Shown in pieces: positions 21,666 through 33,959 of a DNA stretch of 64,000 bases. Each line of letters opens with the position of its first letter. Within the stretch, counting starts at the first letter, position 1. Origin of the DNA: Echiichthys vipera (taxonomy: Eukaryota > Chordata > Actinopteri > Perciformes > Trachinidae); assembly GCA_963691815.1 (NCBI GenBank), contig OY829648.1, positions 35,013,456 through 35,077,455 on the forward strand, in the 5' to 3' direction. The notes beneath the pieces are model-generated. The model saw only the letters and a program-made list of their open reading frames with translations, was not told the origin of the DNA and made no database searches. The position numbers and the translations under genes are program-made.

Positions 21666-23844
21666 ATCTTACTACTAGCCCACTTCTGGTATTACTACTT
21701 TTGACCTTAGCATTGGTATGTGCACCAAAACCAGAAAGGGTAGAAGTCAAGCCCACAGTTAAAATTTCTTGTAGAATTTTCTCGTTACATAGTTATATTT
21801 TCAGTATTATATAGTATGTTTACTCTAACACTCCTCGTTAACAGTGATTTTCTCCAAAACCAATTGCAGGTCTTACACGAGACAAACTTGAAATAAAAAA
21901 ATATATATTTTTATAAATTTTAAAATACTGCTATTTGCAGGTATAGGAGAGTTATATGGTTTTAGATTAAGTCACAGTTATAGGAACCCAGATAGGAGTA
22001 CACTTTGGATTTCCTGTCTGACTATCTGCTCAGTGTCACAAGAAGAGAGTGGGACATAAGACGTTTTTATACTTGTTTCAATGTGAGATAAGGTGTTTTA
22101 CAACCTCAAACCCTCCTAGGGTAATTAAAACCCAGAACTCCAGGACACTTCCTTCAGAAAGGAGGACCTTTTATCCTAAATCAACGTCAAATCTGACCAC
22201 AATTTGAACTGAAGGGTCAGTCTCTCCCTCAACCAGGAGACAGAGTGGCATTCAGTGATAAGGACAAGAAACATTACTTGGAAAGTTTGAAAAACAGTTA
22301 AAGTTCGCTGTTTCATCGCAACTGGCTGTTCAAAGACATTCTTCCAAATGTGTAACTGTGTATGCAGTATTTGTATCTTGTTGTGATTATGTTTATGTGG
22401 TTTCAGAAGTGCAAAGTCTCTGTCTAATTCCTGAAATATTCTGTGTTTTAATAATACTTCCCTTCACTCAGTAAGGTTATCTGTTAAAACTGCCTCCCTA
22501 AAGATTTTGGTTAAATTGGATATCAGAAAGATTAATAACGGAAAATCAATAAGAGATAGTTTAATCTTCCCTGTTAGAATTCTGGAATATAAAGCAGTTA
22601 ATTCGCTAAGAACCAGAGGGTTGGGTAAGGCCAAGACCCCCCTTCTCGCTCTTCCGGGGAGATAAAGAGTCGACACAGAGATGTCTCACCCTCTTGCCCT
22701 TTTTCTCCACTCTTCACCTCCTGTACTCTTCTCTCTTCTCGCCCCCCCCCCCCCCTTCTGCGCTTATTGCGTTTTGTTTTCTTTTGTATTTTCTGTTCAA
22801 CTTCTGTTATCCAAAAGTTTGCAAGAGACGTTACTTTATATTTTGTTTTCTTGTTAAAATATTTTCGTTTTAATCTATTTTTATCGCTCAACTTTATAAG
22901 TTTTCTACGCTACGTTTTTATCTTTTATAAGTATAGTCAAACCCCTCATGCTGTCTTTGCCTTTTTGTCCGGCCGGCAAATTGCATCAAACTCACGACAC
23001 CAGCCCCACAGAACCGGTCAGAACTTCTTTGACCACTAAACAAAAGCCACGTGCAGAGCTGCAGCCACATGAAGAGCTGAATCCTAGCCAGGATGGGAGC
23101 AGACAAGCCCCGCTGATCCAACTGTGCAGACGACCCAGTCTACAGACCAGAACTCAGGTCTGCCAAACACCGGGACTCGGACCTACGGAACCTGCATCGG
23201 TACTGTAAGACACCAGGGCGACTGTAATATCAACGGCAAAGTAAGGTTGGCCTTTTACTACAACTCCTGGTTAAAAAAACGTTGGTGGTAATTAAGTTCT
23301 GATCCCAGTTCTGTTGATAGGCAGATATAAAGCCCCGTAGGTCTTCATCACTCTGATCTTTTTTATATCCACATTTAACCCTATTTCACTCATCTATCCA
23401 GTTTTGCACTATTCTGTATTATCTTTGCTAGTTAAATAAATAAATGTTTATAACTTTACATCGTTGTGAGAGTCTTCCCTTCTGTGCAGAAATTGATGGT
23501 GTCTGATAAGGTTGTGGTACAAACTAACGCGTTTGAGACGAGACTGATAAAATTCAAATAAACAATTACTTTAAGTTGCTAACAGGTATTAAACCTTCAC
23601 CAAAGTTTATTAAACATCCTGTCTTATTTTGGTGTGGTGCCCTACTTCGAGGTAAAATAAATCCTAAATTTTAACGAGTCGAGTTAATTCATAATTAACT
23701 CAGCGACTAACATATTCTAGCCATAAAGCTGGGATAATGCTGCTCATAAACATGCTCATTGGATGGCCCTTTTTCCCGAGCTGGGAAGTCTGTGTGTTCA
23801 TGAGCTACAAAGATGTGCTGTATTGTATTGTTCTCAGCATTTAA
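21666..23844. other. unannotated; includes a C-run and an LTR-like promoter/polyA arrangement
   Basis: No protein recognised. A C14 run lies at 22742-22755. At about 23330-23470 there is CAGATATAAAGCC (TATA-like), then AATAAATAAATG (polyA-like), then a short GTTGTGAGAGTCTTCCC segment. This spacing resembles the R-U5 part of a retroelement LTR. No partner LTR or internal gene was seen, so I make no firm call. Confidence 0.25.
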
Positions 23845-23912
23845 TTCAATTAAATTCAATTTTATTTACAGTGCCGATTCGTTACAATAGTTATCTCAGG
23901 ACACTTTACATC
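23845..23912 (-). repeat. 3' terminal fragment of an L2-type LINE
   Basis: The reverse complement of ATTCAATTTTATTTACAGTG plus GTTATCTCAGGACACTTTAC matches the 3' end of the L2 element at 38550-38631, including the TTGAA-type tail. It is an extreme 5' truncation. Confidence 0.75.
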
Positions 23913-24029
23913 AGTTGCGGTTGCTGGTCTTTGAAAGAGGGGAAGCTCATTTTTCCGGCTGATATCATAAATGTGTTTGTTTACTTATATGTAAATTCTA
24001 ACCTTCATTCCTTTTCATTTCCTCTCGAT

Positions 24030-24620
24030 GGCCAGCAGAGCTAGGCTGCTTAAATGGCCTTGGCCCAGCTGGAGCTGCTGCTCCAGGCTACTGTGAAATG
24101 TGACCGCCTGTGAGTGTGAGTGATCGTAACAAGGGGAGAAGCTCCGCAGCTGCTGCTGCTCATTGAGGAAAGAAACCGCAAAGTGACAGAACAGAGTCGC
24201 CAAACACAATGCTTGTTGTTTTTAACAAAGACAAAGTCTCTGGGGATCGGTAAAGTCTCCGAAACAGTTCAGAACAACGGAATGAAAAACTTGGAAAATT
24301 TTCCCGTGGACGTTTATTCTTCAAGATCGCTAATTCGCTCATTTAGCTGTCAATCAAAAAAGGATTCCGCCTCAAGCAGCTAATCCAATCATCATGCAGA
24401 AGCCGAGCGTCCGAGCCAGCCCACTGTCCCATAGACCCCCAGAGACGCTGAGCGTCAGATGGTCGGGACTAAGCCCAGCATTTATCCAATGAGCATCTAG
24501 TTTGGCTGCAGTGGAACAACCCGCTCTACGTTTCCCCATTGAAGTCAGTAGAAGCTGAGCGTCCGACTGTGTAAAGCGCTGTGAGGATGAATGAGAAGGA
24601 AGTTGCTCCGGTTACCTGTG
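24030..24620 (-). repeat. unclassified interspersed repeat, copy 2 (longest)
   Basis: Reverse-strand match to 14230-14446 and 56793-56866. It contains the internal block GACAGCTAAATGAGCGAATT that is absent from copy 1 and present in copy 3. The part past about 24430 has no partner in the window, so the outer limit is uncertain. No coding capacity was recognised. Confidence 0.6.
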
Positions 24621-26985
24621 ATAAGTAGCTGATTTTGAACAAAAGATGAAGGCTTTCTAGCACGTATTTAGTCAATGAAATGTACACACAGCAGTACATA
24701 TTTCACAACTTTTTTTTTTTTTTGGTGACATTTTAGGGAAGTTGAGCTTCCCTTGCAGTCTTAGAGCAATCGCCACTGCTTTGCATATAGAGTAGGTCAA
24801 GACGACACTCTATGACTTATTCATGATTTACATAGACCCAACAATTCCCCCATGAGCAGCAACAAGCTACAATATCTTCAATAAAATACTATTACTACTA
24901 CTATCCAACTTCAGCTATTACTACTTTGACCTTAGAATTGGGATGTTCACCAAATATCAGAATGGGTAAAAGTCAAGGCAACTGTTAAAATTTCTTGCGG
25001 AATTGTCTTGATTTTATTATAACTTGATTTTGGTTCCGAAGTGGTCCTTGTGTTACGAGTTTAACTGTCAAAATGTCCTGTATTCATTAGACTATAACGC
25101 AGTGTGCAATTACATTGTCTTTCCATGACTTTGCAATGTTTAAACATGACTGTAATTTATTATAAATCCATTTTTAAAAAAGGAACATTTAGGACTGAAA
25201 CTAACTAAAGCATAATCTTTTAGGTGCAAAAAGTCAAAAAGAGACAACAGCATAAATAATCCAGCTCTAATCCATTTTTATAAGGAGTCAAATAATAATA
25301 GCAGGTGTTTAATTGATAACCCTGGAATTCATAATGACAAAATATGTCATAAGTCATAGATGAAAAATAAAATGTATTGCTTGTACATTGCTGTGCTGCA
25401 TAGTTTAATATGAATACATAATTAAGTATCTGATGTTGTAGTACATGAAGATATTATCTTTATCTTTATCAAAGTCAAGTTTATTGCATTCATAACAATG
25501 GAAATGACATTGCTTATGCCCACCGTCATGCCCATATAAAAAGAACCTCATTCTGGATATTAGAAAGGCCTTTTATTCATTGCCTTGGATGCTTTTATTT
25601 TCAATAACCACCCCATATGCTGACTTTAACACATGTGACACATTTACAGTTACAGTTACTATCCCTATTAAATCAACCAAATATATGAACCTATTTTATC
25701 TTGGCTATTTTGAAGTTCAGTCCCACCTCACTTAAACATTTGCCTCAGCACACACTCAGGGACAGGATGTTGCAGTGTGTGAAAGCATGCAGGAGCATCT
25801 GACTTGCAGTGAAAGTGGCAGTTATGGCTGTTAGGTTACGTCTTCCCCCGGAAACAGGTGTGTGAAGCCAACACATGTTCATACAGTCCAAGGGCCCCTC
25901 AGCCAGGGTCAGGCCAGGGCCCCTTACTACACTTCCCTCTTACTCCCAGCAGTGTGGGGGCCTATGGTCACTTCCAAAGCTCTGCTGTCATTGCCGCCTT
26001 CCCACAGCCTGAGACATGATACCCTTTAGACTGTTCTGCTCCACTGCAGAGTAATTCCAACCCAGACATTTCCCTCTCTCATTTGACACCGTTTTAAGCC
26101 TGTTTCAGCGTTTGAAGTTTTGGCAGCGTGCCGGTTGACTCACAACACTGGTTTATTGATTGATTCTCCATTCAATTTTTAATTGCTCTGTCAAAAGGCA
26201 GTCTAATCATAGTACCCACTGCATGGATGTGGTAAGGGTGCACTGTTAAATGTTCATCAGTTTTTCCTTCTTGACTCTGATTTTTATCACAGCACCATAG
26301 TCCACAAGCAAATTTACACAATGAAACAAATATGAATATCAGACTTAAAACGCAAACTGACTGTTGCTTTAGTAGACTACTTCAGCCTCCTCCTTCCTAG
26401 AAGCCAGGAGGCAGCATAGATGCCCCTGTACAACTGCAGGATGTTTGCTCAGATGAGGAGAGTGCAGGATATCTCTAGAGAGCAGAGGCCATCACTGCAG
26501 CAGACAGCCATGCTGAAGCCCTCTGAATCACTCACACAACAACTCACATAGCTTTCATTATCGTCAGCCAGATAACACAGGTGCTGTGCATCACCCTTTC
26601 ACAGGTCTCAGTCACACTGTAGCTCAGTGAAGGACGACCCACTACCTGAGTGCTGGACTATCACTGACACTTCAGCAAGAGAGAGACCCGCAGATCTCTA
26701 TATGAGCATTGAAGGTGACGTTTTTTCTGTCTACATTACATACAACAATTTGTATCGCCGTTTTGGCAGTAGTAAAATTCCGCCACGAGAAACTGAAGCA
26801 CACCACTAGTTCAAGTTCTAGCACTAATTATATAAATAATACAATTCTAACCAATTCTCACTGTTACACCTTGCACAGAAAATATTGATTGACTGATGAT
26901 GTGATTTCTGCATGTTCACTTTGTGCCGTTGCTGTGTGCTGTATAATTTATGCAAGATGGGGGCAGTGTGAACACAGTATAACAC
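24621..26985. other. unannotated, apparently low-repeat sequence
   Basis: No transposon motif, exon or RNA gene recognised. The stretch 25700-26600 is less AT-rich than its surroundings and has no recognised repeat, so it is a reasonable place to look for conserved non-coding elements. Confidence 0.35.
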
Positions 26986-26989
26986 AATT

Positions 26990-27170
26990 CCAAACAATCC
27001 AGAGGGACCAAACTGCAGCGAGTGTCCTCCTCTCTGCCACCGTCACCAGCGAGTCCAGTTTCTTGCCGACCACAGAGCCGGCCCGCCTGAACAGTTTACC
27101 CAGTCCGGAGGTGTCCTTCTTGGATATGCTGCCCCCATATCTGTTTTTCTACACACAGAGCCAGAATCAG
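26990..27170 (-). pseudogene. L2/Rex-type LINE fragment, C-terminal region
   Basis: On the minus strand near 27110-27030 the residues KLFRRAGSVVGKKLDSL and VTVAERRTLA match the C-terminal region seen in the LINE at 4080-5965 (RLNKLIRRAGDVMGEELD, VAERRIQARL). Nothing else of the element is recognisable. Confidence 0.6.
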
Positions 27171-27997
27171 CCAAAGACACACCAGCAGACCCAGAACCTG
27201 TTAAATGTACACAGTAATGGGCGGTCATCACCTGGGCTTAGAGTTGTTTGTGCTGCAGGTGCTAAATCAGACTGGAATATATTGAGCCTTTTACATTTAC
27301 CAGGGAACAGAAGCCCTTCACTTGATACCTTTTAACACCCAGCCGTGGTGGTCCATAGAATGTTATGGATCATTAGATCCTCAACTTTGAGCATAAAGTT
27401 TAAGTAAAGAATAATCGAGTTGTTATTGTAGTGACTGCCAGACCACATTCAATGTAAAAAAAATAAATATTTTTTGATTGTGCAGCTGTGCATCATACCT
27501 GGATGATTTATATGACAGACGAATCTGTCAGAACATATACAGTATGTCCTGTCTGAACTTATGTAACTTCTCACAGCACTAGTAGTCTAGAATGGTTCGA
27601 CAAAGTTCTGGGTTCTAGTGACAGGGCAGTAAGTGGTAAAATCTGCAACAAGTAAATTGAATGTTGAATTTTCATTATTTTGTGTCGATCACCTCGCTCT
27701 TTCGGTTGAACTTTTAATTACTTTTTTAAAAGAATAAGGCTGGTGATATTCAACTGTTTTTTTCTTTTGTTTTTATCATCAACAAATTCCAAGAGAAGTT
27801 CCAAACCAATGATGTGTTGCTCAGTCTCTCAATACTTTCTTACTCCCCTGTCTGTGGATCTCAGTTCCAAGCCCATTGGTTCCTCCGTCCCTATAGTCAG
27901 GAGGACACTTGTTGTTGTTGTTTGCATTTTTGAGGACTATTTTCAGCAGCGGCTCAATTTAAATTTGGTTCTCTAATGAGTATTTGTGGTAGCAGGA
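27171..27997. other. no recognisable feature
   Basis: No coding or repeat signal recognised. Confidence 0.35.
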
Positions 27998-28028
27998 GTG
28001 TGTGTGTGTGCGTGTGTGTGTGTGTGTG
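27998..28028. repeat. (GT)n microsatellite
   Basis: GT repeat with one CGT interruption, directly before the SINE/LINE-like tail. Confidence 0.9.
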
Positions 28029-28112
28029 ACCTGCGGCCCTTTGCTGCATGTCTCCCCCTCTCTCTCTCACCCCATTTCCTGTCTGTCCTATCTAATTAAA
28101 GGCTTGAAAACT
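28029..28112 (+). mobile_element. 3' tail of a fish SINE or LINE
   Basis: GCGGCCCTTTGCTGCATGTC, a CCCCCTCTCTCTC tract, CTGTCCTATCTAATTAAAGG and an A-rich end form a common teleost retroposon 3' end. The head is not present. Confidence 0.5.
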
Positions 28113-28799
28113 ACCAAAAAATAATAACCTTAAAAAAAAAGGAGTGTGTGTGGGTGTGGTTGGGCCAAAATGAACTACAGTGTGTGTTCATGATAATAAA
28201 AAAACATGTCTGCCAGTGCAACAGTGTGACTCACTTATGTGAGTCTGAGACTGACAATGGACAATGGACAATCGAGCTGTATGGCACAGAGGAGGAAGAG
28301 AGGCTGTGATACACACAAAGGTCAGGTGTACAGTAACCAAGATTACAGCCTTTACTCTGATTATGGTTCTGGAGGGGATGGCCTGCTTTAGTTTCAGTGT
28401 GTACAATGTAGCTATGGAGCTATGCATAAGTGTCATTGTCGTCAACGTGCACTTTTGCTCCTATTCATTTTTGTGAATTAGATATATTAAAAAAATGAAA
28501 TTAAACTAAGAATAACATTATTTTCATGTGTATTTCACAAACACCACCCTTATGTTTATATACTAATTTATTTTGCTTCTGACATTTTTGAAGGAAATAT
28601 AATTCTCAACCATGAACGTTGTGCTTTGAGTGCCTAAGTATACCTGTAAGGAAAACAAATTAAATAAATTTCCAAACAACATTCTGCAAATACATTGAGT
28701 AAGGACATTTTGGGACTTTGCAGATCTGTTCATTAACAATATGTGTGTATAAGAAATGTAATCAGGGCAGCATTGCATATCTTTCAAAATATATCTGCT
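28113..28799. other. no recognisable feature
   Basis: Non-coding by eye. Confidence 0.35.
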
Positions 28800-29030
28800 A
28801 CAAATTTGGTATTATGAACAGAATTTCTGAGAGACATTGGGAATCATGAAGCAACATTCTGTTATATTTCTCTTAAAGTTCTCACTTCTCCTTTACTGAG
28901 ATAATCCATCCACCAGGTGTGACACATCAAGATGCTGATTAGGCAGCATGATTATTGCACAGGTGTGGATCGTCATAAAAGGCCACTCTAAAATGTGCAG
29001 TTTTTGTTTAAGTTCCTCGGTTATTTAAAA
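28800..29030. mobile_element. Tc1-like transposon terminal fragment
   Basis: GAGATAATCCATCCACCAGG, CATCAAGATGCTGATTAGGC, CATGATTATTGCACAGGTG and AAAAGGCCACTCTAAAATG in this order match, from memory, the non-coding end of a widespread teleost Tc1-type element. No transposase is retained. Confidence 0.5.
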
Positions 29031-29274
29031 AAACATGCTAGTACAGCAGTGGTATAGCCACAGCTGATACTGTATGAAATTCTGAACAATTCAGTGTCGT
29101 ATGTTTAGGTACTCCTCTGCCAACCCGGCGGCAGAAAAACATTTAAGAGGGGGCATTGCATTTTTCCGGGGGGCAAACTTTTTCAACCTACAATTTATTT
29201 GCTTCAGGCTGAACAATGGCTCTGCGACCACTCCTACAGTGCGGAGAAATAATTTTCCTCATACTAAAAAGGAG

Positions 29275-29345
29275 CTGTTCATCCCAACAGCAGCTAGGGA
29301 GCACAAGGAGCAGAACAAAGCAGTGTAACTCATCTGCTTACAAGT
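29275..29345 (-). repeat. inverted copy of the 5' segment of the L2 element
   Basis: AGCAGCTAGGGAGCACAAGG, AGCAGTGTAACTCATCTGC and linking bases are the reverse complement of 33650-33715, the first part of the L2 LINE. It is a short, isolated inverted match 4.3 kb away. Confidence 0.65.
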
Positions 29346-29355
29346 AACCTAAGGG

Positions 29356-29382
29356 TGTGTGTGTATGTGTGTGTGTGTGTGT
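29356..29382. repeat. (GT)n microsatellite
   Basis: GT repeat with one ATGT interruption. Confidence 0.9.
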
Positions 29383-29479
29383 ATCGTATAGACTTGTTGT
29401 GTGTGGAAGCGTCTAGTGCAGTAGTGTAGAGGTGCTAGCCTTTAGTGCATGCTGCATGCTGCTTTCTACTTGTAACCTT

Positions 29480-32400
29480 TTGCTTTCAGCTACCACCGCT
29501 GGCTAGCTCCCATAATGGGAGTGAAAAGAGGAGCCGAGTGTGTAAGTCTCCTCCGCCAGTACATAGCCTCTCCCTCACCAAGACCTTTGCAGTGCCTCCT
29601 CGTGGCCACACACAGTAACTGGGTGCCTTGCGGTCCCAGGCTAAACTGTAGAGGATCTCGGAGTAGCAGTGGGCCCCAGAGATGCGGTGTTAAGGCCCAC
29701 CAGATAGTGGATATGTCCTGGTGCCCATCAACCACTGCCCCAGCTGTGGGCAAATAGCTCCACTGCCTTGTGGGCCAGCCTCTTGAGGCAAAGGCTAAGG
29801 GAGCACACCCCAACAGAAAAGCAAGGTGCTGGTGGTGCACAGTAGGTGGGCCTAAATAGAAATAGGTCCCAGCAGGCTCCTGCAACCAGGTTGGGGAACT
29901 GGTCGTCCTGGGCCCTCCCATGCCATCAGGTAATCCTCATCATGGTGAAGATAGTGCTACTGGGGAAAGCGCACCCCCTACAGCACTCTAAAAACATCTA
30001 TGCGCAGGTATCCACCTCTGACCATGCCGAATATTACCTGGACCTACACCTGGTTGAAGTCTGACGGCGATGGGGTGTCTGGCAACCGGAGCAGGTTTGA
30101 ATAGACTGGGAGCTCTTAGTCAGAGCCCTGCATGTCAGCGGCACAGGGTACTGGTTGCTAACAGCTGGGGCTGAGTGGCAGCTGTTCTCGGCAGACCCTT
30201 GTGCGATTGAGCAGCCCATTTAGGGACCACACTGCTCATCTCAAGTTGAGGAGGGGCCTAGAAAAGGTGGCCTAAAAAACGTCCACTCAACCGAAACCTG
30301 GACAGGTCACCGCGCTTGTCAGGTCATTCCATCTCTGCGGTCGAAAGAAAACAAAGAAATCATTTAACCTAAAACTGGCAACATGGAACATAAGAACCCC
30401 TTTGGAGTCCTATAGATCTGACAGACCCCATAGAAGAACAGCCCTCATTGCAGCCGAACTGAACTGCTATGACATTGACATCGCTGCCCTGAGTGAAACC
30501 AGGCTTCTTGATGAAGGATCTCTAACAGAGGTATGGCTGGGATACACCTTCTACTGGAAAGGCTATCCTCAAGATGGACAACATCTACACGAGGTTGGAC
30601 TGGCTATTAAGAACACACTATTGTCACAACTCACTGAAACACTTGTGGGAATCAGTGAAAGACTGATGACACCCCAAATCCCTCTGGCAAAGAACCGCTA
30701 TGCCACACTTCTCAGTGTATATGCACCAACCCTACCATCTGACAATGAGGTTAAAGACTCATTTTACCAACTACTGGATGAGACTTTGCACCGGATTCCC
30801 AAGAGCGATAAGATCTTTCTGCTTGGGGACTTCAACGCTCGTGTTGGACAGAACAGTGAAGTATGGAAGGGGGCACTTGGCAGGCATGGAGCTGGTCAGG
30901 TAAACTCAAATGGCATGAGGTTACTTAGCCTGTGCTCAGAGCACAACCTTACCATAACCAACACCATATTTCAACAGAAGACCAAAAATAAAACATCATG
31001 GATGCACCCACTCTCCAAGCATTGGCACCTGATTGATTATGTCATCGTGAGACATTGTGACATCAGTGACGTCTGTTTAACCAGAGCCATGAGAGGGGCA
31101 GAGTGTTGGACAAACCACCGCATGATCATGGCCAAGGTCTTATTGAAGGTGCGTCCCCCCATCCGAAAGAGTGGATCCAGCAGGAGGCGTCTGGACTGTG
31201 CCCGCCTGGAGAACACCACTGCTCAGGACGAGTTCCGTCGCTCCATGGCTGGGAAGCTAGAAGAGCTTGAGCCCCTTCCAAGCAGTGAAGATGCCACTGA
31301 ACAGCAGGTAGCCTACTTTACTACCGCCCTTCATGAGGCAGCAGCCCAAACAATCGGCTATAAGACCAGGAATCACCAAGACTGGTTTGATAACAACTCA
31401 GAGTCAATCAAGAACCTGCTCAATAACATGTACAAAGCACACCAGGAAAGCCTAAGAAAACCCTCATCTATCACCCCCAGAGGACAATGGCAGAAAGAAC
31501 GCCAAAATGTGCAGAGAACGCTAAGGACCATTCAGAGCAGGTGGTGGAAGGAGAAAGCACTCGAAATTCAGACTTTTGCTGATAGAAATGACATGCATAA
31601 CTTTAACAACGCAGTCAAATCTATCTATGGCCCAACAAGTCACGGATCACCCTTCTGAAAACAGCAGATGGGCTGAATGTCCTAAAAGACCAGGATAGCA
31701 TTCTTGAGCGGTGGGTTGAACATTTTAGCACCCTTCTAAATCAGGATTCTGATGTGGACTTGACCATCCTGGATGAACTGCCTGAATTTCCCCTAATTGA
31801 AAGCCTTGACCAGCCTCCAACTTTCCTGGAAGTCCTGTCAGCAGTTCGGTCCCTAAAGAACAACAAGTCTCCTGGCTGTGACAACATTCCGGCAGAACTG
31901 TTTAAGCAGGGTGGGTACCTCTGCACTAAAGCACTACATCGCTGCATTACCAATGTTTGGGCAGAGGAAAACATCCCACAGCAATGGCGAGATGCGAGAA
32001 TTGTCACAATTTACAAAAACAAAGGTGACAAGGCCAACTGTGGTAATCACAGGGGAATTTCCCTTCTTGCTGTAGCTGGAAAGGTCCTCGCCAAAGTGAT
32101 GCTTCAGAGGCTGATAAGCCACATTGCGGAGTCAGTTCTGCCTGAATCACAGTGTGGTGTTAGAAAGAACAGGAGCACAATCAACATGGTTTTCATAACT
32201 CGGCAACTTCAAGAAAAGTGCAAGGAACAACACCAAGACTTGTATATGGCCTTTGTCGACCTCTCCAAAGCCTTTGACATCGTGAAGCAAGACCTCTTAT
32301 GGGATGTCCTCCTTCGGATCTGATGCCCCAATAAGTTTATTAACATCATCCGTTAGTTTCATGATGGAATGACAGCTACCGTGACAATTCAAAGGCAAGA

Positions 32401-33583
32401 TTCCATGGCTTTCCCTGTGACCACAGGTGTAAGGCAAGGCTGTGTACTAGCACCTGTACTGTTTAACATCTTCCTTATATGTGTCACCCAGCTCCTCCAC
32501 CAAGAGATTGAAGGCAACAGTGGGATGACTGTGGTGTACAGGATGGATGGTAAGCTCTTTAATATCAGGAGGCTGCAGGCAACCACCAAACTGCAAAGAG
32601 TGAAAATACTTGAACTCCAGTACGCAAATGACTGTGCTCTTGTATCCCACTGTCCACAAGACCTCCAATCCGTCCTAGAGGCAGCAGTGAAGGCATACAG
32701 TAGAATGGGGCTGACCATCAACACTGCTAAAACAGAAATAATCTGCCAATGGAGTGCCACCATCCCACCTGAACCACCCACCTTCACTCTCGCTGATGAA
32801 AAGCTGTCAGTTGTGCCATCATTCCAATATCTGGGCAGCGTCATATCTGAAGATGGTACCATCGATAATGAGATCCAAACAGAATCAAAAAAGCATCAGC
32901 TGCATTTGGGCGTCTCAGGCGCCGGGTGTTTCAGAACAAGAACCTCCATGTCAGCACAAAAATCTCTGTCTACCAAGCGGTCTGCATCACCACCCTCCTT
33001 TACAGCTCTGAAACCTGGGTTACTTACAGCCATCACAGTCCCCGGAACAGTTTCACATCCGCTGTCTCCAGCATATCTTGGGAATCACTTGGCGTGACCG
33101 AGTGACCCACACTGAGATCCTCAGGAGAACCGGCTGCTCAAGTTTTGAGACCACAATCGCCCGGCACCAACTGCGTTGGGTTGGGCATGTCATCAGAATG
33201 CCCAGCACCTGTCTGCCCCGCAAAGTGTTTTAAGGACAGTTACACCAAGGCCCTGCAGGAGGCCAGAAGAAGCGTTTTAAAGACCAACTTAAGACAACAC
33301 TTAAGAGGTGCAGAATGAACCCTGACGATTTGGAAGACACTGCGGCTGATCGTAACACCTGGCGGCAGATCGATCACTGGAAGGGGAAAGGATTGCAAGG
33401 AAACAGCAACGAAGCTTAAGAAGAAATGCATCCATGGCTGCCAGCAACATCAACACCATTTTACATGCCCCACCTGCAACAGAACCTGTGGGTCCAGGAT
33501 AGGGCTATTTAGCCATCAAAGAACTCACCGTTGTGGAAGAAGTGGACAACCACTCGATGGACAACCACAAGCAAGCAAGCAAG
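29480..33583 (+). mobile_element. near full-length APE-type LINE with C-terminal C2H2 finger
   Basis: A non-LTR element with about 0.9 kb of 5' UTR, a long ORF in pieces from 30366 to about 33540, and a 3' end in tandem CAAG units (33568-33583). Its endonuclease is of the type often misannotated as craniofacial development protein 2-like. The clade (RTE-like or another I/L2 relative) cannot be decided by eye. The 5' boundary is set loosely at the start of the CTACCACCGCTGGC region. Confidence 0.7.
30366..33540 (+). pseudogene. endonuclease/reverse transcriptase of the CAAG-tailed LINE, inactivated
   Basis: Frame 1 of the gene (30366-31658) gives the endonuclease: LATWNIRTPLES, IAALSETRL, LSVYAPT, LLGDFNARVG, SWMHPLSKHWHLIDYVIV and CWTNHRMIMAK. 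A frameshift near 31640 leads to the RT: NNKSPGCDNIPAELFK, NHRGISLLAVAGKVLAKV, MAFVDLSKAFDIV, GVRQGCVLAPVLFNIFL. Stops lie at 32321-32323 (TGA) and 32354-32356 (TAG). The catalytic box at 32621-32632 reads Y-A-N-D (AAT), so the first essential Asp is gone. Further frameshifts after 32900 break the C-terminal part, but a C2H2-type finger (CPTCNRTCGSRIGLFSHQRT) is readable at about 33465-33530. The copy cannot be active. Confidence 0.85.
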
Positions 33584-33599
33584 CGTGTGTGTGTGTGTG
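33568..33599. repeat. CAAG tandem tail followed by (GT)n
   Basis: Four CAAG units form the LINE 3' tail. A short GT repeat follows and borders the next LINE. Confidence 0.85.
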
Positions 33600-33959
33600 A
33601 GACACAAAGAAAGGTTTAACCACTTTTAGTAGAGTGGCACGTTTCTTCCATGCAGATGAGTTACACTGCTAGGTGCTGCTCCTTGTGCTCCCTAGCTGCT
33701 GTAGCTACCTCTCCTAGCATGAATGTTAACTCCAGTGTCACTGTTGACCTCAGCCATTATGTTTCCAGAAGAAGTCAATGGCGCTGCTTCCTGCTCGCTC
33801 CTGTTCGCGTCGTCACTGCTTGTCCGTGTATTTTTTTGGGAAAAAATTACGGATATCCATACCGAACACTACATCTAACTAGCGACAATGTACTGAGACC
33901 ATGAATGTCAAGTACTAACAGCGTACCCCCACCACCTTCGTTTGTTAGTTGGATAGGTT

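Noticed and set aside
21516..21814. Frames with poly-Leu, poly-Thr or poly-Val
   Set aside because: Translation of the (ACT)n microsatellite.
24015..24383. Short frames within the unclassified repeat as a host exon
   Set aside because: The sequence is repeated at three places in the window and its frames are not kept between copies.
29490..29921. Antisense frame of 143 codons as a host gene
   Set aside because: It covers the 5' UTR of a LINE; no conserved domain is readable.
32389..32862. Antisense frame of 157 codons
   Set aside because: Shadow of the RT of the CAAG-tailed LINE.
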